Below, one piece after another: positions 54,251 through 64,000 of a DNA stretch of 64,000 nt. The translations under genes were made by a program, and so were the position numbers. Position 1 is the stretch's first letter, and each line of letters begins with the position of its first letter. Below the pieces are notes generated by a model. That model was given only the letters and a program-made list of their open reading frames with translations, had not been told where the DNA came from and did not search any database. Source of the stretch: Enterococcus raffinosus (GTDB taxonomy: Bacteria; Bacillota; Bacilli; Lactobacillales; Enterococcaceae); the NCBI RefSeq assembly GCF_001886185.1, contig NZ_JXLA01000002.1:1-64000 (forward strand). The letters run 5' to 3'.

Positions 54251-56281
54251 ATGAAGAAAATCTATCAATGGGCAGCAGGACAATCTTTTAAAAAATTAAA
54301 TCCTCGCCAGCAGATCAAAAATCCAGTTATGTTTGTTGTTTACTTGGGGGCAGTTCTCACAACGCTCTTATGTTTTTATCCAACTGGAGTTCCAATATGG
54401 TTCAGTATCGCTGTCACTATTTTTCTTTGGCTGACCTTACTCTTTGCGAATTTTGCAGAGGCTGTTGCAGAAGGACGAGGAAAAGCGCAGGCAGATAGCT
54501 TGAAGCAAGCAAAAAAAGAAGTTATGACCTATAAAATAAACAGTCTGGAGGATATCAGAGAAGAGAACTTTATAGAATTGCGTTCATCAGATTTGAAACG
54601 CGGAGACTTGGTCTATGTCCGATCAGGAGAACAGATTCCTGCTGACGGAGATGTCATTGAGGGGGCTGCTTCCGTTGACGAGAGTGCAATTACTGGAGAA
54701 TCTGCACCGGTTATTCGAGAGTCTGGCGGTGACCGCAGTGCCGTCACTGGCGGTACCACAGTTGTATCAGACTATTTAGTGATTCGTGTAACTTCGGAAA
54801 ATGGCCAATCTTTCTTAGACAAAATGATTGCAATGGTTGAAGGAACACAACGAAAAAAAACACCGAACGAGATTGGGTTGCAGATTTTCTTGATAACCTT
54901 AACGATCATCTTTTTAACGGTCTCAATAACCCTAGTTCCATTTACAGATTTCAGTAGTCAGCTTTCAGGAAAAGGGGAAGCTCTCTCAATGATTATTGTG
55001 ATAGCTTTGTTGATCTGTTTGGCGCCAACAACGATTGGTGCGTTGATCTCATCAATCGGAATTGCTGGTATGAGTCGTTTAACGAAAGAAAATGTGATCG
55101 CTATGAGTGGTCGTGCGATTGAGGCGGCTGGAGATGTCGATGTTCTCCTACTGGATAAAACAGGAACCATCACTTTGGGGAATCGCCGAGCGAGTGAATT
55201 TTTACCGGTGAATGGGGTCAGTGAAGAACAGCTTGCTGATGCAGCTCAATTGTCCTCACTAGCTGATGAGACGGCAGAAGGCAGAAGTATTGTCATTCTC
55301 GCAAAAGAACGCTTCAATTTACGCGAAAGAGCGTTTCAACAATCAGAAGTGAAGTTCATCGATTTTAGTGCGAAGACACGAATGAGCGGAATTGATTATC
55401 GTGGAGATGAAATTCGTAAAGGCGCAGCAGACACGATGAAGAAATATGTACAATCAAAGGGAGAAAGTTATCCTCCTGAATGTGATGACCTTGTCGACAA
55501 AATTGCCCGCGCAGGTGGGACACCCTTAGTAGTAGTAAAAAACAATCGTGTTCTAGGGGTTGTCTATTTGAAGGATATCGTGAAAAACGGAGTGAAAGAA
55601 AAGTTTGCCGATATGCGAAAGATGGGTATCAAAACGATCATGATCACTGGGGACAATCCTTTAACCGCAGCGGCCATCGCAGCTGAAGCGGGGGTTGATG
55701 ATTTTTTAGCGGAAGCTACACCTGAAAACAAAATGGATTTGATTCGTGAGTATCAAGAAAAAGGGCACCTCGTCGCAATGACAGGGGACGGTACAAATGA
55801 TGCACCAGCTTTAGCACAGGCAGATGTGGCAATGGCAATGAATACTGGTACACAAGCCGCAAAAGAAGCTGGGAACATGATTGATTTAGATTCGAGTCCT
55901 ACTAAATTGCTGCAGGTTGTCCAAATCGGTAAACAGTTATTAATGACTAGAGGAGCATTAACTACCTTCAGTATCGCCAATGACATCGCTAAATATTTCG
56001 CGGTAATACCTGTTTTATTCTATAGTATCTATCCACAACTAGATCGTCTGAATCTCATGGGATTGGGCAGCCCGCTTACAGCAATCTTATCGGCTGTTAT
56101 TTACAATGCGGTAGTTATCGTTGCTTTGATTCCGCTAGCATTAAAAGGAGTGAACTATCAAGAAAAACCTGCTAGTCAAATTTTGCGTCATAATTTGTTG
56201 ATTTATGGTCTGGGAGGAATCATCGCTCCCTTTATTTTCATTAAATTGATCGACATGGTTCTTTCATTAATCATTTTGTAG
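54251..56281 (+). CDS. kdpB: Potassium-transporting ATPase KdpB (P-type)
   Basis: A 676-residue P-type ATPase. The phosphorylated Asp302 lies in [18 protein letters not shown] (actuator) in [20 protein letters not shown] in the hinge. It drives K+ import at very low outside K+. The ATG at 54251 follows GGAG; the earlier in-frame GTG at 54242 overlaps that site. Confidence 0.95.
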   Translation: MKKIYQWAAGQSFKKLNPRQQIKNPVMFVVYLGAVLTTLLCFYPTGVPIWFSIAVTIFLWLTLLFANFAEAVAEGRGKAQADSLKQAKKEVMTYKINSLEDIREENFIELRSSDLKRGDLVYVRSGEQIPADGDVIEGAASVDESAITGESAPVIRESGGDRSAVTGGTTVVSDYLVIRVTSENGQSFLDKMIAMVEGTQRKKTPNEIGLQIFLITLTIIFLTVSITLVPFTDFSSQLSGKGEALSMIIVIALLICLAPTTIGALISSIGIAGMSRLTKENVIAMSGRAIEAAGDVDVLLLDKTGTITLGNRRASEFLPVNGVSEEQLADAAQLSSLADETAEGRSIVILAKERFNLRERAFQQSEVKFIDFSAKTRMSGIDYRGDEIRKGAADTMKKYVQSKGESYPPECDDLVDKIARAGGTPLVVVKNNRVLGVVYLKDIVKNGVKEKFADMRKMGIKTIMITGDNPLTAAAIAAEAGVDDFLAEATPENKMDLIREYQEKGHLVAMTGDGTNDAPALAQADVAMAMNTGTQAAKEAGNMIDLDSSPTKLLQVVQIGKQLLMTRGALTTFSIANDIAKYFAVIPVLFYSIYPQLDRLNLMGLGSPLTAILSAVIYNAVVIVALIPLALKGVNYQEKPASQILRHNLLIYGLGGIIAPFIFIKLIDMVLSLIIL

Positions 56282-56315
56282 AATCTAAATGTATAGAAAT
56301 GAGGAGGAGATAAAC

Positions 56316-56846
56316 GTGAAAAAAAGCCTATTTGGTAGTTTGCGTTTTTTGATTTTAAGTCTAATTATTTTTGGCGGTGTCTATACTGTAGCTGTTACTG
56401 GTGTAGGGCAGCTATTCTTTTCAAATCAAGCTAATGGGAGTCAGGTCAAGGTAGAAAACCATGTCGTCGGCTCATCATTGATTGGTCAAGAATTCAAACA
56501 GAAGAAATATTTCTCAGGACGAAGTGAAAAGATTAGCCAGCTTTCACCTGTTTCAAGCGAACAAAAGCAATTGGTTGAACAGCGAACTGAGGTTGAATTG
56601 GCAAAGAATCCATCAGAAAAAGAAGTGCCTAATGACCTCGTTACTGCCTCTGCGAGCGGTGTTGATCCAGATATAAGTTTAGCCGCGGCCAAATTTCAAG
56701 TCGCTAGAATTTCTGAAGAGCGTGGGCTTTCTCAAGAAAAAGTTTATGAATTAATTGATGATCATCGTCAAAAAGATTGGTTTTCTGATCGAAGTTATGT
56801 GAATGTTTTGCAGTTGAACCTTGCATTAGATAAACTAGAAGCATAA
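56316..56846 (+). CDS. kdpC: Potassium-transporting ATPase subunit KdpC
   Basis: A 176-residue protein with one N-terminal membrane helix and an extracytoplasmic part. SLIGQEFKQKKYFSGR and SASGVDPDISLAAAKFQ are the family signatures. The GTG at 56316 follows GAGGAGG; the in-frame ATG at 56289 precedes that site. It stabilises the complex. Confidence 0.94.
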   Translation: MKKSLFGSLRFLILSLIIFGGVYTVAVTGVGQLFFSNQANGSQVKVENHVVGSSLIGQEFKQKKYFSGRSEKISQLSPVSSEQKQLVEQRTEVELAKNPSEKEVPNDLVTASASGVDPDISLAAAKFQVARISEERGLSQEKVYELIDDHRQKDWFSDRSYVNVLQLNLALDKLEA

Positions 56847-56914
56847 TCAGTGAGAATTCTCTAGCTGTTTTTAGCAGCTAGAGAATTATTATGTATAAAA
56901 AAGGGGGTGTAGTG

Positions 56915-59485
56915 ATGGAAAACAAAGAAGAGAAGCAAATAGGTGATGGTCGTCGTGGCAGACTCCGAGTGTTTTTTGGTTTTGCAGCGGGGGTCGGAAA
57001 AACATACGGAATGCTGGCAGAAGCTCATGAATTGCAGTTAATGGGAAAAAATGTAGTGATTGGTTACATTGAACCGCATGATCGTCCGGATACCAATCGC
57101 TTGTTAGAAGGCTTGCCTCAAATTCCTCCCAAGAAGATCGCCTACAAACAAATGATCTTAACAGAGCCAGATATTGATCAAATCATCAAACAAAGACCAG
57201 AGATAGTTTTGATCGATGAGTTGGCCCACACTAATGCCGAAGGTTCTCGAAATCGAAAAAGGTACCAGGATGTAGATGAATTATTGAAGGCTGGAATCAA
57301 CGTGTTTACCACTGTCAATGTTCAACATCTTGAAAGCTTGAATGACATTGTTGAAGAAGTAACAGGTATCGAAGTCAAAGAGACGGTTCCCGATACCTTT
57401 TTACAACAAGCGACGATTAAGGTCATTGACGTTGAGCCAGATGAACTGATTGAGCGATTGGAGCAGGGAAAAATATACGCAAATGAGAATGCAAGACGAG
57501 CGTTACAAAATTTCTTTATCCCACAAAAGCTTGATCAACTTCGGGGATTGGCGATTCAACGAGCTTCGGACCATATCAATCGAATAAGTGGGAAAACAAT
57601 CGGGATTCAAAGTAAACTGTTGGCAGTCGTGAATGACACCTTTCCTAAAATGACTGAAAAGTGCATACGCTGGACTGCCAGGTTGGCTCAGGGCTTAGGG
57701 GCTGAGTGGACAGTCATTCAAATTCGTACGCAGGAAAATACGCCAACGAATATTCCTTTAGCCGAAAAGTTAGGTGCCGAGGTGATCAGTATTGAGGAGG
57801 ATGACAGCTTTGAAACCATTGTGGAATTTGCCAAAATGACTGGTGTTACTGACATCATCATGGGGAAAAATCTTCGTCAGCCGTGGTATGAAAAAATATT
57901 CGTTGAAGCATTTGATGATCGATTATTAAAACGATTGAATGATACCGAGCTCCACCTGATTCCATTCAGCGAAGAGAAGCAATCCTTGTTCTTCAAGACG
58001 CGGAAAGTAATCGAAGGAGGCGGAAAAGATTTAGCCATTGCTGTTGGCGGCGTATTTCTGGCCACAATCATCACAGAACTGATGCAATACATTCATGTTG
58101 GTGACCAAAACTTGATGCTGATGTATATCTTTTTTATTTTATTAGTTGCCCGAACGACCTCTGGCTATTTTTGGAGCGCCCTTTCTTCCATATTAAGTGT
58201 TCTATCCTTTAACTGGTTTTTTGTTGAGCCGTTGTATTCATTAACCGTATACAAACAAGGCTATCCTATCATGTTACTGATTATGTTAGTGGTAGCGCTG
58301 ATGATCAGTAATCTGATGGTTCGCTTGAAGAAGCAAGCAGATAGTTCCATGGAGAAAGAACATCAGATGGAAATTCTCTATGAATTGAACAAACAATATG
58401 TTTTAGCGGAGAGCCGCAAACAGATTCTCGATATCTCAGCCACCTATTTGTCAAGATTGCTAGAACGAGAAGTCATTATTTTTGATCGAAAGGGAACAGT
58501 TGAATGTGTTCATTGCGTAGCTGATAAAGCCTCAGTATTAAATAAAAAAGACGAAGCGGCTGTCGCTTTTTGGTCGGCAAAAAACCAAAAAGAAGCAGGA
58601 AATGGGACAGATACTCTGGTAGGCGCTAAAGGATTTTACCTACCGATCGTCGCTAGTGGAAAAACATTGGCAGTATTAGGAATTGAACGACGGGCTAATC
58701 TTGAACTAGAAAATGATCAGCTCAATTATTTAAAACTTGTATTGACTCAGATTGCGGTCATTTTAGAACAAACCGAACTGAAAGAAGAAAAAGAAAAAGT
58801 TGAACGAGAAAATGAACGAGAAAAGGTTCGCAGTAATCTCTTACGAGCAGTGTCTCATGATTTAAGGACACCTTTAACAGTCATTTCAGGAATTGCCGAA
58901 ACCTTAGGTGCTGCTGAAGACTTAAAAGAAGAAACACGTCAGAAATTATTGAAGGATATTCAGGATGAATCACAATGGTTAATTCGAATGGTAGAAAATC
59001 TTCTTTCCATCACTCGAATCAATATGGATACTATGAAGGTGACAAAAACAGCCGAACCTGTCGAAGAAATTATTGAAGCGGTGTACAAGCATTTGAAGAA
59101 AGTCTATCCAGAGGGAGAAGTGACTATCCAATTGCCACAAGAGGTGGTATTCATCCAGGCTGATCCTATTTTGATTGAACAAGCATTGTTTAATTTAGTA
59201 GAGAATGCCTTCCGTCATGGGGAAAAAAATCACCCCGTTAAGCTGACAGTTCACCATGAGCAGGATGGCACTGTTTTCGAAATAGAAAATTATGGTGAAA
59301 TGCCGATGAAGCAATTTCAACGAATTCAGTCCAATCTATCTAGTGCCAATGAAGTCCCTGTGGATTCAAAAAATGGTTTAGGGATCGGTTTGAGTATTGT
59401 TAAAACAATAATCCACGCCCACAATGGAAGAATGGAAATGACCGTTGGTGAAGGACGAACACTTGTAAGAATTTATTTGAAGTGA
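56915..59485 (+). CDS. kdpD: Sensor histidine kinase KdpD (full length)
   Basis: An 856-residue kinase. An N-terminal KdpD domain carries Walker A GFAAGVGKTYGM (about 22-33) and a Walker-B-like VLIDELAHTN. A USP-like domain (about 230-350), four membrane segments (about 370-480), a GAF-like segment and a HisKA-HATPase follow. The phosphorylated His is in AVSHDLRTP (about 648). C-terminal N-box NLVENAFRHG and G-box LGIGLSIV are intact. It senses K+ limitation, and in related Firmicutes the USP domain binds c-di-AMP. The start at 56915 follows AGGGGGTG. It precedes kdpE by 10 bases. Confidence 0.93.
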   Translation: MENKEEKQIGDGRRGRLRVFFGFAAGVGKTYGMLAEAHELQLMGKNVVIGYIEPHDRPDTNRLLEGLPQIPPKKIAYKQMILTEPDIDQIIKQRPEIVLIDELAHTNAEGSRNRKRYQDVDELLKAGINVFTTVNVQHLESLNDIVEEVTGIEVKETVPDTFLQQATIKVIDVEPDELIERLEQGKIYANENARRALQNFFIPQKLDQLRGLAIQRASDHINRISGKTIGIQSKLLAVVNDTFPKMTEKCIRWTARLAQGLGAEWTVIQIRTQENTPTNIPLAEKLGAEVISIEEDDSFETIVEFAKMTGVTDIIMGKNLRQPWYEKIFVEAFDDRLLKRLNDTELHLIPFSEEKQSLFFKTRKVIEGGGKDLAIAVGGVFLATIITELMQYIHVGDQNLMLMYIFFILLVARTTSGYFWSALSSILSVLSFNWFFVEPLYSLTVYKQGYPIMLLIMLVVALMISNLMVRLKKQADSSMEKEHQMEILYELNKQYVLAESRKQILDISATYLSRLLEREVIIFDRKGTVECVHCVADKASVLNKKDEAAVAFWSAKNQKEAGNGTDTLVGAKGFYLPIVASGKTLAVLGIERRANLELENDQLNYLKLVLTQIAVILEQTELKEEKEKVERENEREKVRSNLLRAVSHDLRTPLTVISGIAETLGAAEDLKEETRQKLLKDIQDESQWLIRMVENLLSITRINMDTMKVTKTAEPVEEIIEAVYKHLKKVYPEGEVTIQLPQEVVFIQADPILIEQALFNLVENAFRHGEKNHPVKLTVHHEQDGTVFEIENYGEMPMKQFQRIQSNLSSANEVPVDSKNGLGIGLSIVKTIIHAHNGRMEMTVGEGRTLVRIYLK

Positions 59486-59495
59486 GGGAAAGTAA

Positions 59496-60194
59496 ATGAA
59501 GCAATCCATATTATTAATTGAAGATGATCCAAATATCACGGATTTTATGGAAGTTGTTTTAGGTCAAGAGCGGTATCAATTGACAATCGCGCGAACAGGC
59601 ATGGAGGCTTTAACTGCTTTCCAAACCACAACGATTGATCTGGTACTACTGGATTTAGGACTACCTGATATTGATGGTATTGATTTATTGAAAATTCTAC
59701 GCAAACGCATGCACCTGCCAATTCTCATTATCTCTGCTAGAAATAATGAAGAAGAAAAAGTAACAGCGTTGGATTTAGGCGCCGATGATTATGTCACAAA
59801 GCCCTTTGGAACGAATGAATTACTGGCTCGAATTCGGACAGCCCTCCGTCATCAAAACGTTCATCCAGAAACTTTATCCGTAGTGGAAAATAATGCATTG
59901 AAAATTGATTTTGATAAACAATTGGTGTACAAGGATGGAAGGGAGATTCACTTAACGAAAAATGAGTATCGCATACTTGCTTTGATGTTTCGTGAATTAG
60001 GCAAAGTCGTCACCTATCAAACACTGATGACCGAAGTTTGGGGACCTTATAGCAATGATTCTCAAACTTTACGAGTAAATATGTCTAATATCAGAAAAAA
60101 AATTGAGACGGATACACTTAAGCCAGAATACTTAATTACTGAGATTGGAGTAGGGTATCGTCTCCGTGATCATCGCACAGACGATGAAGAATAG
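59496..60194 (+). CDS. kdpE: Response regulator KdpE (OmpR family)
   Basis: A 232-residue OmpR-type regulator: receiver with acidic pair ED/D (IEDDPN) and phospho-acceptor Asp53 in LLDLGLPD, Lys in VTKPFG, then a winged-helix DNA-binding domain ending VGYRLRDHR. It should activate kdpFABC. Start follows GAGGGAA. Confidence 0.94.
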   Translation: MKQSILLIEDDPNITDFMEVVLGQERYQLTIARTGMEALTAFQTTTIDLVLLDLGLPDIDGIDLLKILRKRMHLPILIISARNNEEEKVTALDLGADDYVTKPFGTNELLARIRTALRHQNVHPETLSVVENNALKIDFDKQLVYKDGREIHLTKNEYRILALMFRELGKVVTYQTLMTEVWGPYSNDSQTLRVNMSNIRKKIETDTLKPEYLITEIGVGYRLRDHRTDDEE

Positions 60195-60208
60195 AAAATA
60201 CTTTTACG

Positions 60209-60234
60209 AAGTCCTTGCTATGCAAGGGCTTTTT
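60209..60234 (+). terminator. Terminator of the kdp operon
   Basis: AAGTCCTTGC pairs with GCAAGGGCTT (one G-U), followed by TTTT. Confidence 0.8.
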
Positions 60235-60347
60235 ATAATGGAATTTCCGGACAAAAATCACTTTTATTAGAAAAGAAACAGCGGATTTGAATAAACTATC
60301 TAAGTGTCTCAAGTTTTAGTAGACTAAAATAAATGGAGGTGCAACAA

Positions 60348-60954
60348 TTGTTTATTTTTTTAGTGTATTAATCGTGGCAATCGTCTTATTTTTAAGCTTC
60401 AAACGCTTGATAGAACAGTCGAAGAATCCTACTGGTATTTTGGGTATGTGGATGATGAACATATGGAATCAGGCGTATTTGCCCATGGTCAAATGGACAT
60501 TTAAGTATATAACGGTTTATCCCCCAAAAAATGTATTAGATATTGGAATCAGGAATGGCGCCTCAACAAATCTCATTCGCAAACATTTTCCAACTAATAC
60601 GATTTATGGGATTGATTGTTCTAGTACTGCTGTAGAAGAAGCCCGAAAAAGAAATAGGGATGATGTAATCATTAAACAAGAAAAAATTGAAGAGACTGAT
60701 CTTCCAACTAATTTTTTGAATTGGTATTTGCTTCCCAAACGCATTTTCATTGGGAAAAATTGGATCAATCCTTTTCTGAAATAAAAAGAATCTTAGCACC
60801 AGAAGGAGAACTATGGATTGCTTGTGAGCAAACAAAAGTAAACTATTTTCTGCCAAATTTAGTAGAAGAGGAGTATCTTCGAGCTTACCAAAACGATTTA
60901 GGTCTAGAACTTGTTGACATTTATCAAACGACACCGTGGTTTGTTACCGAATAA
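60348..60954 (+). pseudogene. Class I SAM methyltransferase, frameshifted
   Basis: Two frames together make one protein. 60374-60784 encodes a membrane helix, then SKNPTGILGMWMMNIWNQA and the SAM-binding NVLDIGIRNGASTNLI. The second frame continues with VFASQTHFHWEKLDQSF to 60954. The break lies in a run of six T at 60711-60716: one more T would join LPTNFF to ELVFASQ. A second irregularity is at the start: the SD GGAGG points at TTG 60348, but that frame stops after seven codons unless a base is added. Both fit homopolymer indels, real or by sequencing. Confidence 0.8.
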
Positions 60955-61118
60955 TGAACTATACAAGCCAATAATTTAAAGCGTTTAATTATAATTATTA
61001 TTGATTGATCACAATAGATTGACGATGTTAATGATTATCTTTCTCATTTAGGTATTTCTGTTTTCAATTAGAATTTTCAAGTGATATTCTCATATTGAAG
61101 ATAAATGGAGGCGTTCGT

Positions 61119-62912
61119 ATGAGTAATGTAAAGAAGTTTTTGTTAACTGTAATGATCGGGATTGTAGCATTAATTTTAGAATTTGGTTTTCATCAAAATC
61201 AGTTGGCTTTTTGGTTAATTGCGATTGTTGGTGGCGTAATGACCATTTCTATGCTGATTGGAATGATTGAAACGCTTCGCTCTGGAAAATATGGAGTGGA
61301 TATTTTGGCGATCACTGCCATTGTTGCTACGTTACTAGTGGGTGAATATTGGGCCAGCTTAATGGTTTTGATCATGTTGACTGGCGGAGATAGCTTAGAG
61401 GATTATGCTAGTCATCAAGCTAGTCGTGAATTACGTTCTCTTTTGGATAATTCTCCTCAAACGGCTCATCGAATCGACGGAGAGAGAATAAGCGATTTAT
61501 CCGTTGAAGAAGTGCAGGTAGGGGACATCATCTTAGTCAAACCAGGAGAAGTGGTTCCAGTTGATGGTCGTGTGCTTTCAGGAGAATCTTTTGTTGATGA
61601 ATCTTCATTAACAGGTGAATCCAAGCCAATAGAGAAGAAAATCAACGACGAGTTAATGTCAGGCTCTATTAATGGGTATGCTGCGTTGCGTTTTAAAGTA
61701 ACAAAGGCAGCAAAAGACAGCCAATATCAGACACTGGTAAAACTAGTCAAAGAATCTGAGGCAAAACCAGCTCATTTTGTTCGCTTAGCGGATCGTTATG
61801 CTGTTCCTTTTACAATTATTGCCTATGTTATTGGCGGAGTTGCTTGGTTTGTATCAAAAGACCCTGTTCGTTTTGCAGAAGTCTTGGTCGTTGCTTCTCC
61901 ATGTCCATTGATTTTAGCAGCACCGGTAGCACTAGTAGCGGGCATGAGTCGTTCAAGTCGTAATGGGATTGTCGTGAAAACAGGATCGACCATTGAAAAA
62001 CTGGCACGAGCAAAAAGTATTGCTTTTGATAAAACGGGTACGCTAACAGAAGGTAGATTATCTGTAGAAAAAATCAAAGTAGTCACAGCCGAGGTTTCTC
62101 CAGAAGAATTAATGATCTATGCTGCTAGTGGTGAACAAGACTCTAGTCATATCCTAGCGAGATCCTTAGTTGCCTACGCAAAAGAAAACCATCTATCATT
62201 ATTTCCAGTAACAAATTTGGAAGAAGTAACTGGCCAGGGAATCCAAGCTAGCGTTAACGGAAAAGAACTTCGTGTAGGAAAGGCTGTGTTCGCAGACGCA
62301 CCTGTTGAATTGAGCAATGAACAAACGGCAGTTTATGTTTCTATAAACAATACCTATGCGGGATACATCACCTTCACTGATATTGTGCGTGAAGAATCTG
62401 CTGAAACGATCACCTCATTGAACAGATTAGGTATTGAGAAAACCATTATGCTAACTGGAGATCATCAACCAATTGCAAATAAGATAGCTAGCGAGGTTGG
62501 CATTTCTGAAGTTCATGCGGAGTGTTTGCCAGAAGAGAAAATCAATGTATTAAGAACGTTAAGTGAAGCTGAACGACCAAGTATCATGGTAGGTGACGGC
62601 GTCAATGATGCGCCAGCGTTAGCGATCGCCGATATTGGAATTGCGATGGGGGCACATGGTTCGACTGCTGCTAGTGAAAGTGCCGACGCAGTAATCTTAA
62701 AAGATGATTTAACTCGTGTCTCTGAAGCTGTTAGACTCTCACAAGATACGATGCGAATTGCTCGTCAATCTGTGTTGATCGGTATCGTGATTTGTGTGAT
62801 ATTAATGCTGATTGCAAGCACAGGGGTAATACCCGCATTACTTGGTGCAGCATTGCAGGAGGTTATTGATACTGTTTCCATTTTATCTGCTCTGCGGGCA
62901 CGAAAGGATTAG
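61119..62912 (+). CDS. Heavy-metal P1B-type ATPase with SPC motif
   Basis: A 597-residue membrane ATPase. No N-terminal metal-binding domain. Actuator LTGES, transmembrane metal motif SPCPL (Ser260-Pro-Cys262), phosphorylated Asp304 in FDKTGT, hinge GDGVNDAPAL. The SPC form is typical of P1B-4-type exporters (Co, Fe), but the last membrane segment has QEVIDTVSIL where those have HEGG, so the metal is uncertain. The start at 61119 follows TGGAGG; the ATG at 61095 is without a site. It is a single-gene unit. Confidence 0.88.
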   Translation: MSNVKKFLLTVMIGIVALILEFGFHQNQLAFWLIAIVGGVMTISMLIGMIETLRSGKYGVDILAITAIVATLLVGEYWASLMVLIMLTGGDSLEDYASHQASRELRSLLDNSPQTAHRIDGERISDLSVEEVQVGDIILVKPGEVVPVDGRVLSGESFVDESSLTGESKPIEKKINDELMSGSINGYAALRFKVTKAAKDSQYQTLVKLVKESEAKPAHFVRLADRYAVPFTIIAYVIGGVAWFVSKDPVRFAEVLVVASPCPLILAAPVALVAGMSRSSRNGIVVKTGSTIEKLARAKSIAFDKTGTLTEGRLSVEKIKVVTAEVSPEELMIYAASGEQDSSHILARSLVAYAKENHLSLFPVTNLEEVTGQGIQASVNGKELRVGKAVFADAPVELSNEQTAVYVSINNTYAGYITFTDIVREESAETITSLNRLGIEKTIMLTGDHQPIANKIASEVGISEVHAECLPEEKINVLRTLSEAERPSIMVGDGVNDAPALAIADIGIAMGAHGSTAASESADAVILKDDLTRVSEAVRLSQDTMRIARQSVLIGIVICVILMLIASTGVIPALLGAALQEVIDTVSILSALRARKD

Positions 62913-62930
62913 TAAGTAATACAAAAAAAA

Positions 62931-62975
62931 GAAGATAGGCGGCCAGATTTCATTTTCGAAATTGACCGCCTCTTA
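62931..62975. terminator. Terminator between converging genes
   Basis: AGGCGG pairs with CCGCCT with an inner GATTTC/GAAATT stem and a T-rich 3' side. Confidence 0.65.
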
Positions 62976-63000
62976 TAATTTCCTTGGAAAATCCGTATCT

Positions 63001-64000
63001 TCACAAAAGAAAGTCTAAAGGTTTTATAATTTTACTGATCAGATCCAACAGCTTTTGTTTCGTTGGATGAACGATACGATGTTTGAGCTCATTTTTTTTA
63101 TAAGTAGTTAAATTTTTGACCTGCAAACTTTCTGATTGATACTCCTGCATGATTTTTTCTAACTGATCATGAAAACCTGGGCTATCAATAAAGATCATAT
63201 TCTCGCTGCTTAAAAAGGCGGAACGAGAGTCTAGATTGAATGAACCCACAGCACCAATCGTCTGATTTAGCAAAATAGCTTTATGATGAAGAGAACCATC
63301 GCCCTGATATTCCCAAATGTTCATCTGCTTATTTAACTGCTCCTTCTGATGTAAATAACCAGCATAAGCAAACAAATTAGGAGAGGTCGCTGCAGAATTG
63401 GTAATCAAGGTCAAGTCTTTAGGAAGCGGTTTCTTTTTAAAGTGCTTCATTTTATCAGAGATGATGACATACGGACTTTGAATGATCGCTTTCTCAGATT
63501 CTTCTACATAACGAACGAGCTGTTTCCAGAGCAATGGTTTTTTGACTAATGTGCCGACAGGATTATGAAGTAACAGCCCTGTATTGATCCTATGAAAATC
63601 CAAGGTTGAAAGAATTTCTTGTCGCAATACTTTTTCATGACGATTGTTCGCCTTTCTAATTTCATTTGTCAGGTTGTTCAAGGCTCTTCCAGTAAAAGGG
63701 CGTGACGAATGGGAACGATTATAGTTATAGCGAGAAGCCCAAAGCTTGTTGAAGTATTTTCTTCCTTGAGCAATCAACGAATTTTTTGATGAAGGACCAT
63801 CCTTTTTAATAATTAGATCATAGTCATAGGTCGCTTCGTAATCTTCGGATTTTAACATGAAACGATTGCCTATATTTTTTCCAGAGGATAGAAAATAATT
63901 ATCATCCGCTAAAATTAGCTTATCGTGTAATACATTATTGATTTCCCATGGCTTTAAAAGATTTAAACCACCCACGGTTTTTACTTCAATATTTTTTTCA
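63001..64000 (-). CDS. Phospholipase-D-like protein (cardiolipin synthase family), 5' truncated
   Basis: The frame is open at the right edge and ends at TGA 63003-63001, giving about 333 visible residues. Two HxK motifs are seen, VLHDKLILADD and LHHKAILLNQ, with GSFNLDSRSA after the second, as in PLD/cardiolipin synthases. The visible part lacks the N-terminal membrane segments of true cardiolipin synthase, if any exist beyond the edge. In the visible sequence no start codon can be chosen; the frame continues upstream of the GTG at 63975. Family members transfer phosphatidyl groups or cut phosphodiesters. Confidence 0.8.
   Translation of the reverse strand, partial: EKNIEVKTVGGLNLLKPWEINNVLHDKLILADDNYFLSSGKNIGNRFMLKSEDYEATYDYDLIIKKDGPSSKNSLIAQGRKYFNKLWASRYNYNRSHSSRPFTGRALNNLTNEIRKANNRHEKVLRQEILSTLDFHRINTGLLLHNPVGTLVKKPLLWKQLVRYVEESEKAIIQSPYVIISDKMKHFKKKPLPKDLTLITNSAATSPNLFAYAGYLHQKEQLNKQMNIWEYQGDGSLHHKAILLNQTIGAVGSFNLDSRSAFLSSENMIFIDSPGFHDQLEKIMQEYQSESLQVKNLTTYKKNELKHRIVHPTKQKLLDLISKIIKPLDFLL

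Overview
The window looks like a chromosomal segment of a low-GC Lactobacillales bacterium, most probably an Enterococcus. The evidence is the gene families present: a PTS/tagatose-6-phosphate lactose pathway, an AtxA/Mga-type regulator beside a giant CnaB-repeat adhesin, YPxT[N/G] sorting signals, a cyclophilin-like lipoprotein, strong AGGAGG ribosome sites and CcpA-type cre boxes. The species cannot be fixed from the sequence alone. No rRNA, tRNA, CRISPR array, transposase or phage gene was seen.

Layout. 1-338 is the 3' end of an unidentified basic protein. 640-12180 is a sugar region. A RAT/terminator-controlled lacT-lacG-lacF-lacE operon with a DeoR regulator imports lactose and splits lactose-6-P. 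Divergent from each other are a Gat-type PTS (gatABC, minus strand) and lacR-lacABCD (plus strand), which turn galactose-6-P into triose phosphates. 12505-14163 is glcU-gdh (glucose uptake and glucose dehydrogenase). 14561-21461 is a surface and decay region: a secreted DUF5648-type protein, remnants of a response regulator and of a PASTA protein, then an unusual surface-protein cluster (beta-helix-like adhesin, membrane protein, small secreted protein, tiny YPQTG protein). 21520-27178 holds mixed small units: isochorismatase-like/LysR/acetyltransferase, lipoprotein, phosphatase, Rrf2 regulator and a penicillin-V-acylase-like hydrolase. 27255-29219 is a vWA surface protein. 29534-32897 is an ArsR-type regulator divergent from an MFS + GH43 sugar unit. 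33126-35862 pairs HelD with a tandem MerR protein. 36051-40671 has an antitermination-controlled 6-phospho-beta-glucosidase, then an old-yellow-enzyme reductase divergent from an AraC regulator. 41666-49486 is the Mga-type regulator and the 2058-residue adhesin. 49533-51892 is a structured leader RNA with terminator, then HAD phosphatase and MFS exporter. 52483-60194 is a complete kdpFABC-kdpDE potassium system. 60348-64000 holds a frameshifted methyltransferase, a metal P-type ATPase and a truncated phospholipase-D-like gene.

How it fits together. Lactose enters via LacF/LacE as lactose-6-P, LacG releases galactose-6-P, and LacAB, LacC and LacD finish the tagatose pathway. The Gat-type PTS has no galactitol-1-P dehydrogenase beside it, so it probably feeds galactose-6-P into the same enzymes. 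Three sortase substrates with non-LPxTG signals are present, but no sortase gene lies in the window. The most novel-looking items are the surface cluster at 17139-21461, the leader RNA at 49567-49720 and the HelD/tandem-MerR pair.

Limits: all calls come from reading the sequence and from memory of families; no alignment or database search was run. Domain positions are approximate.
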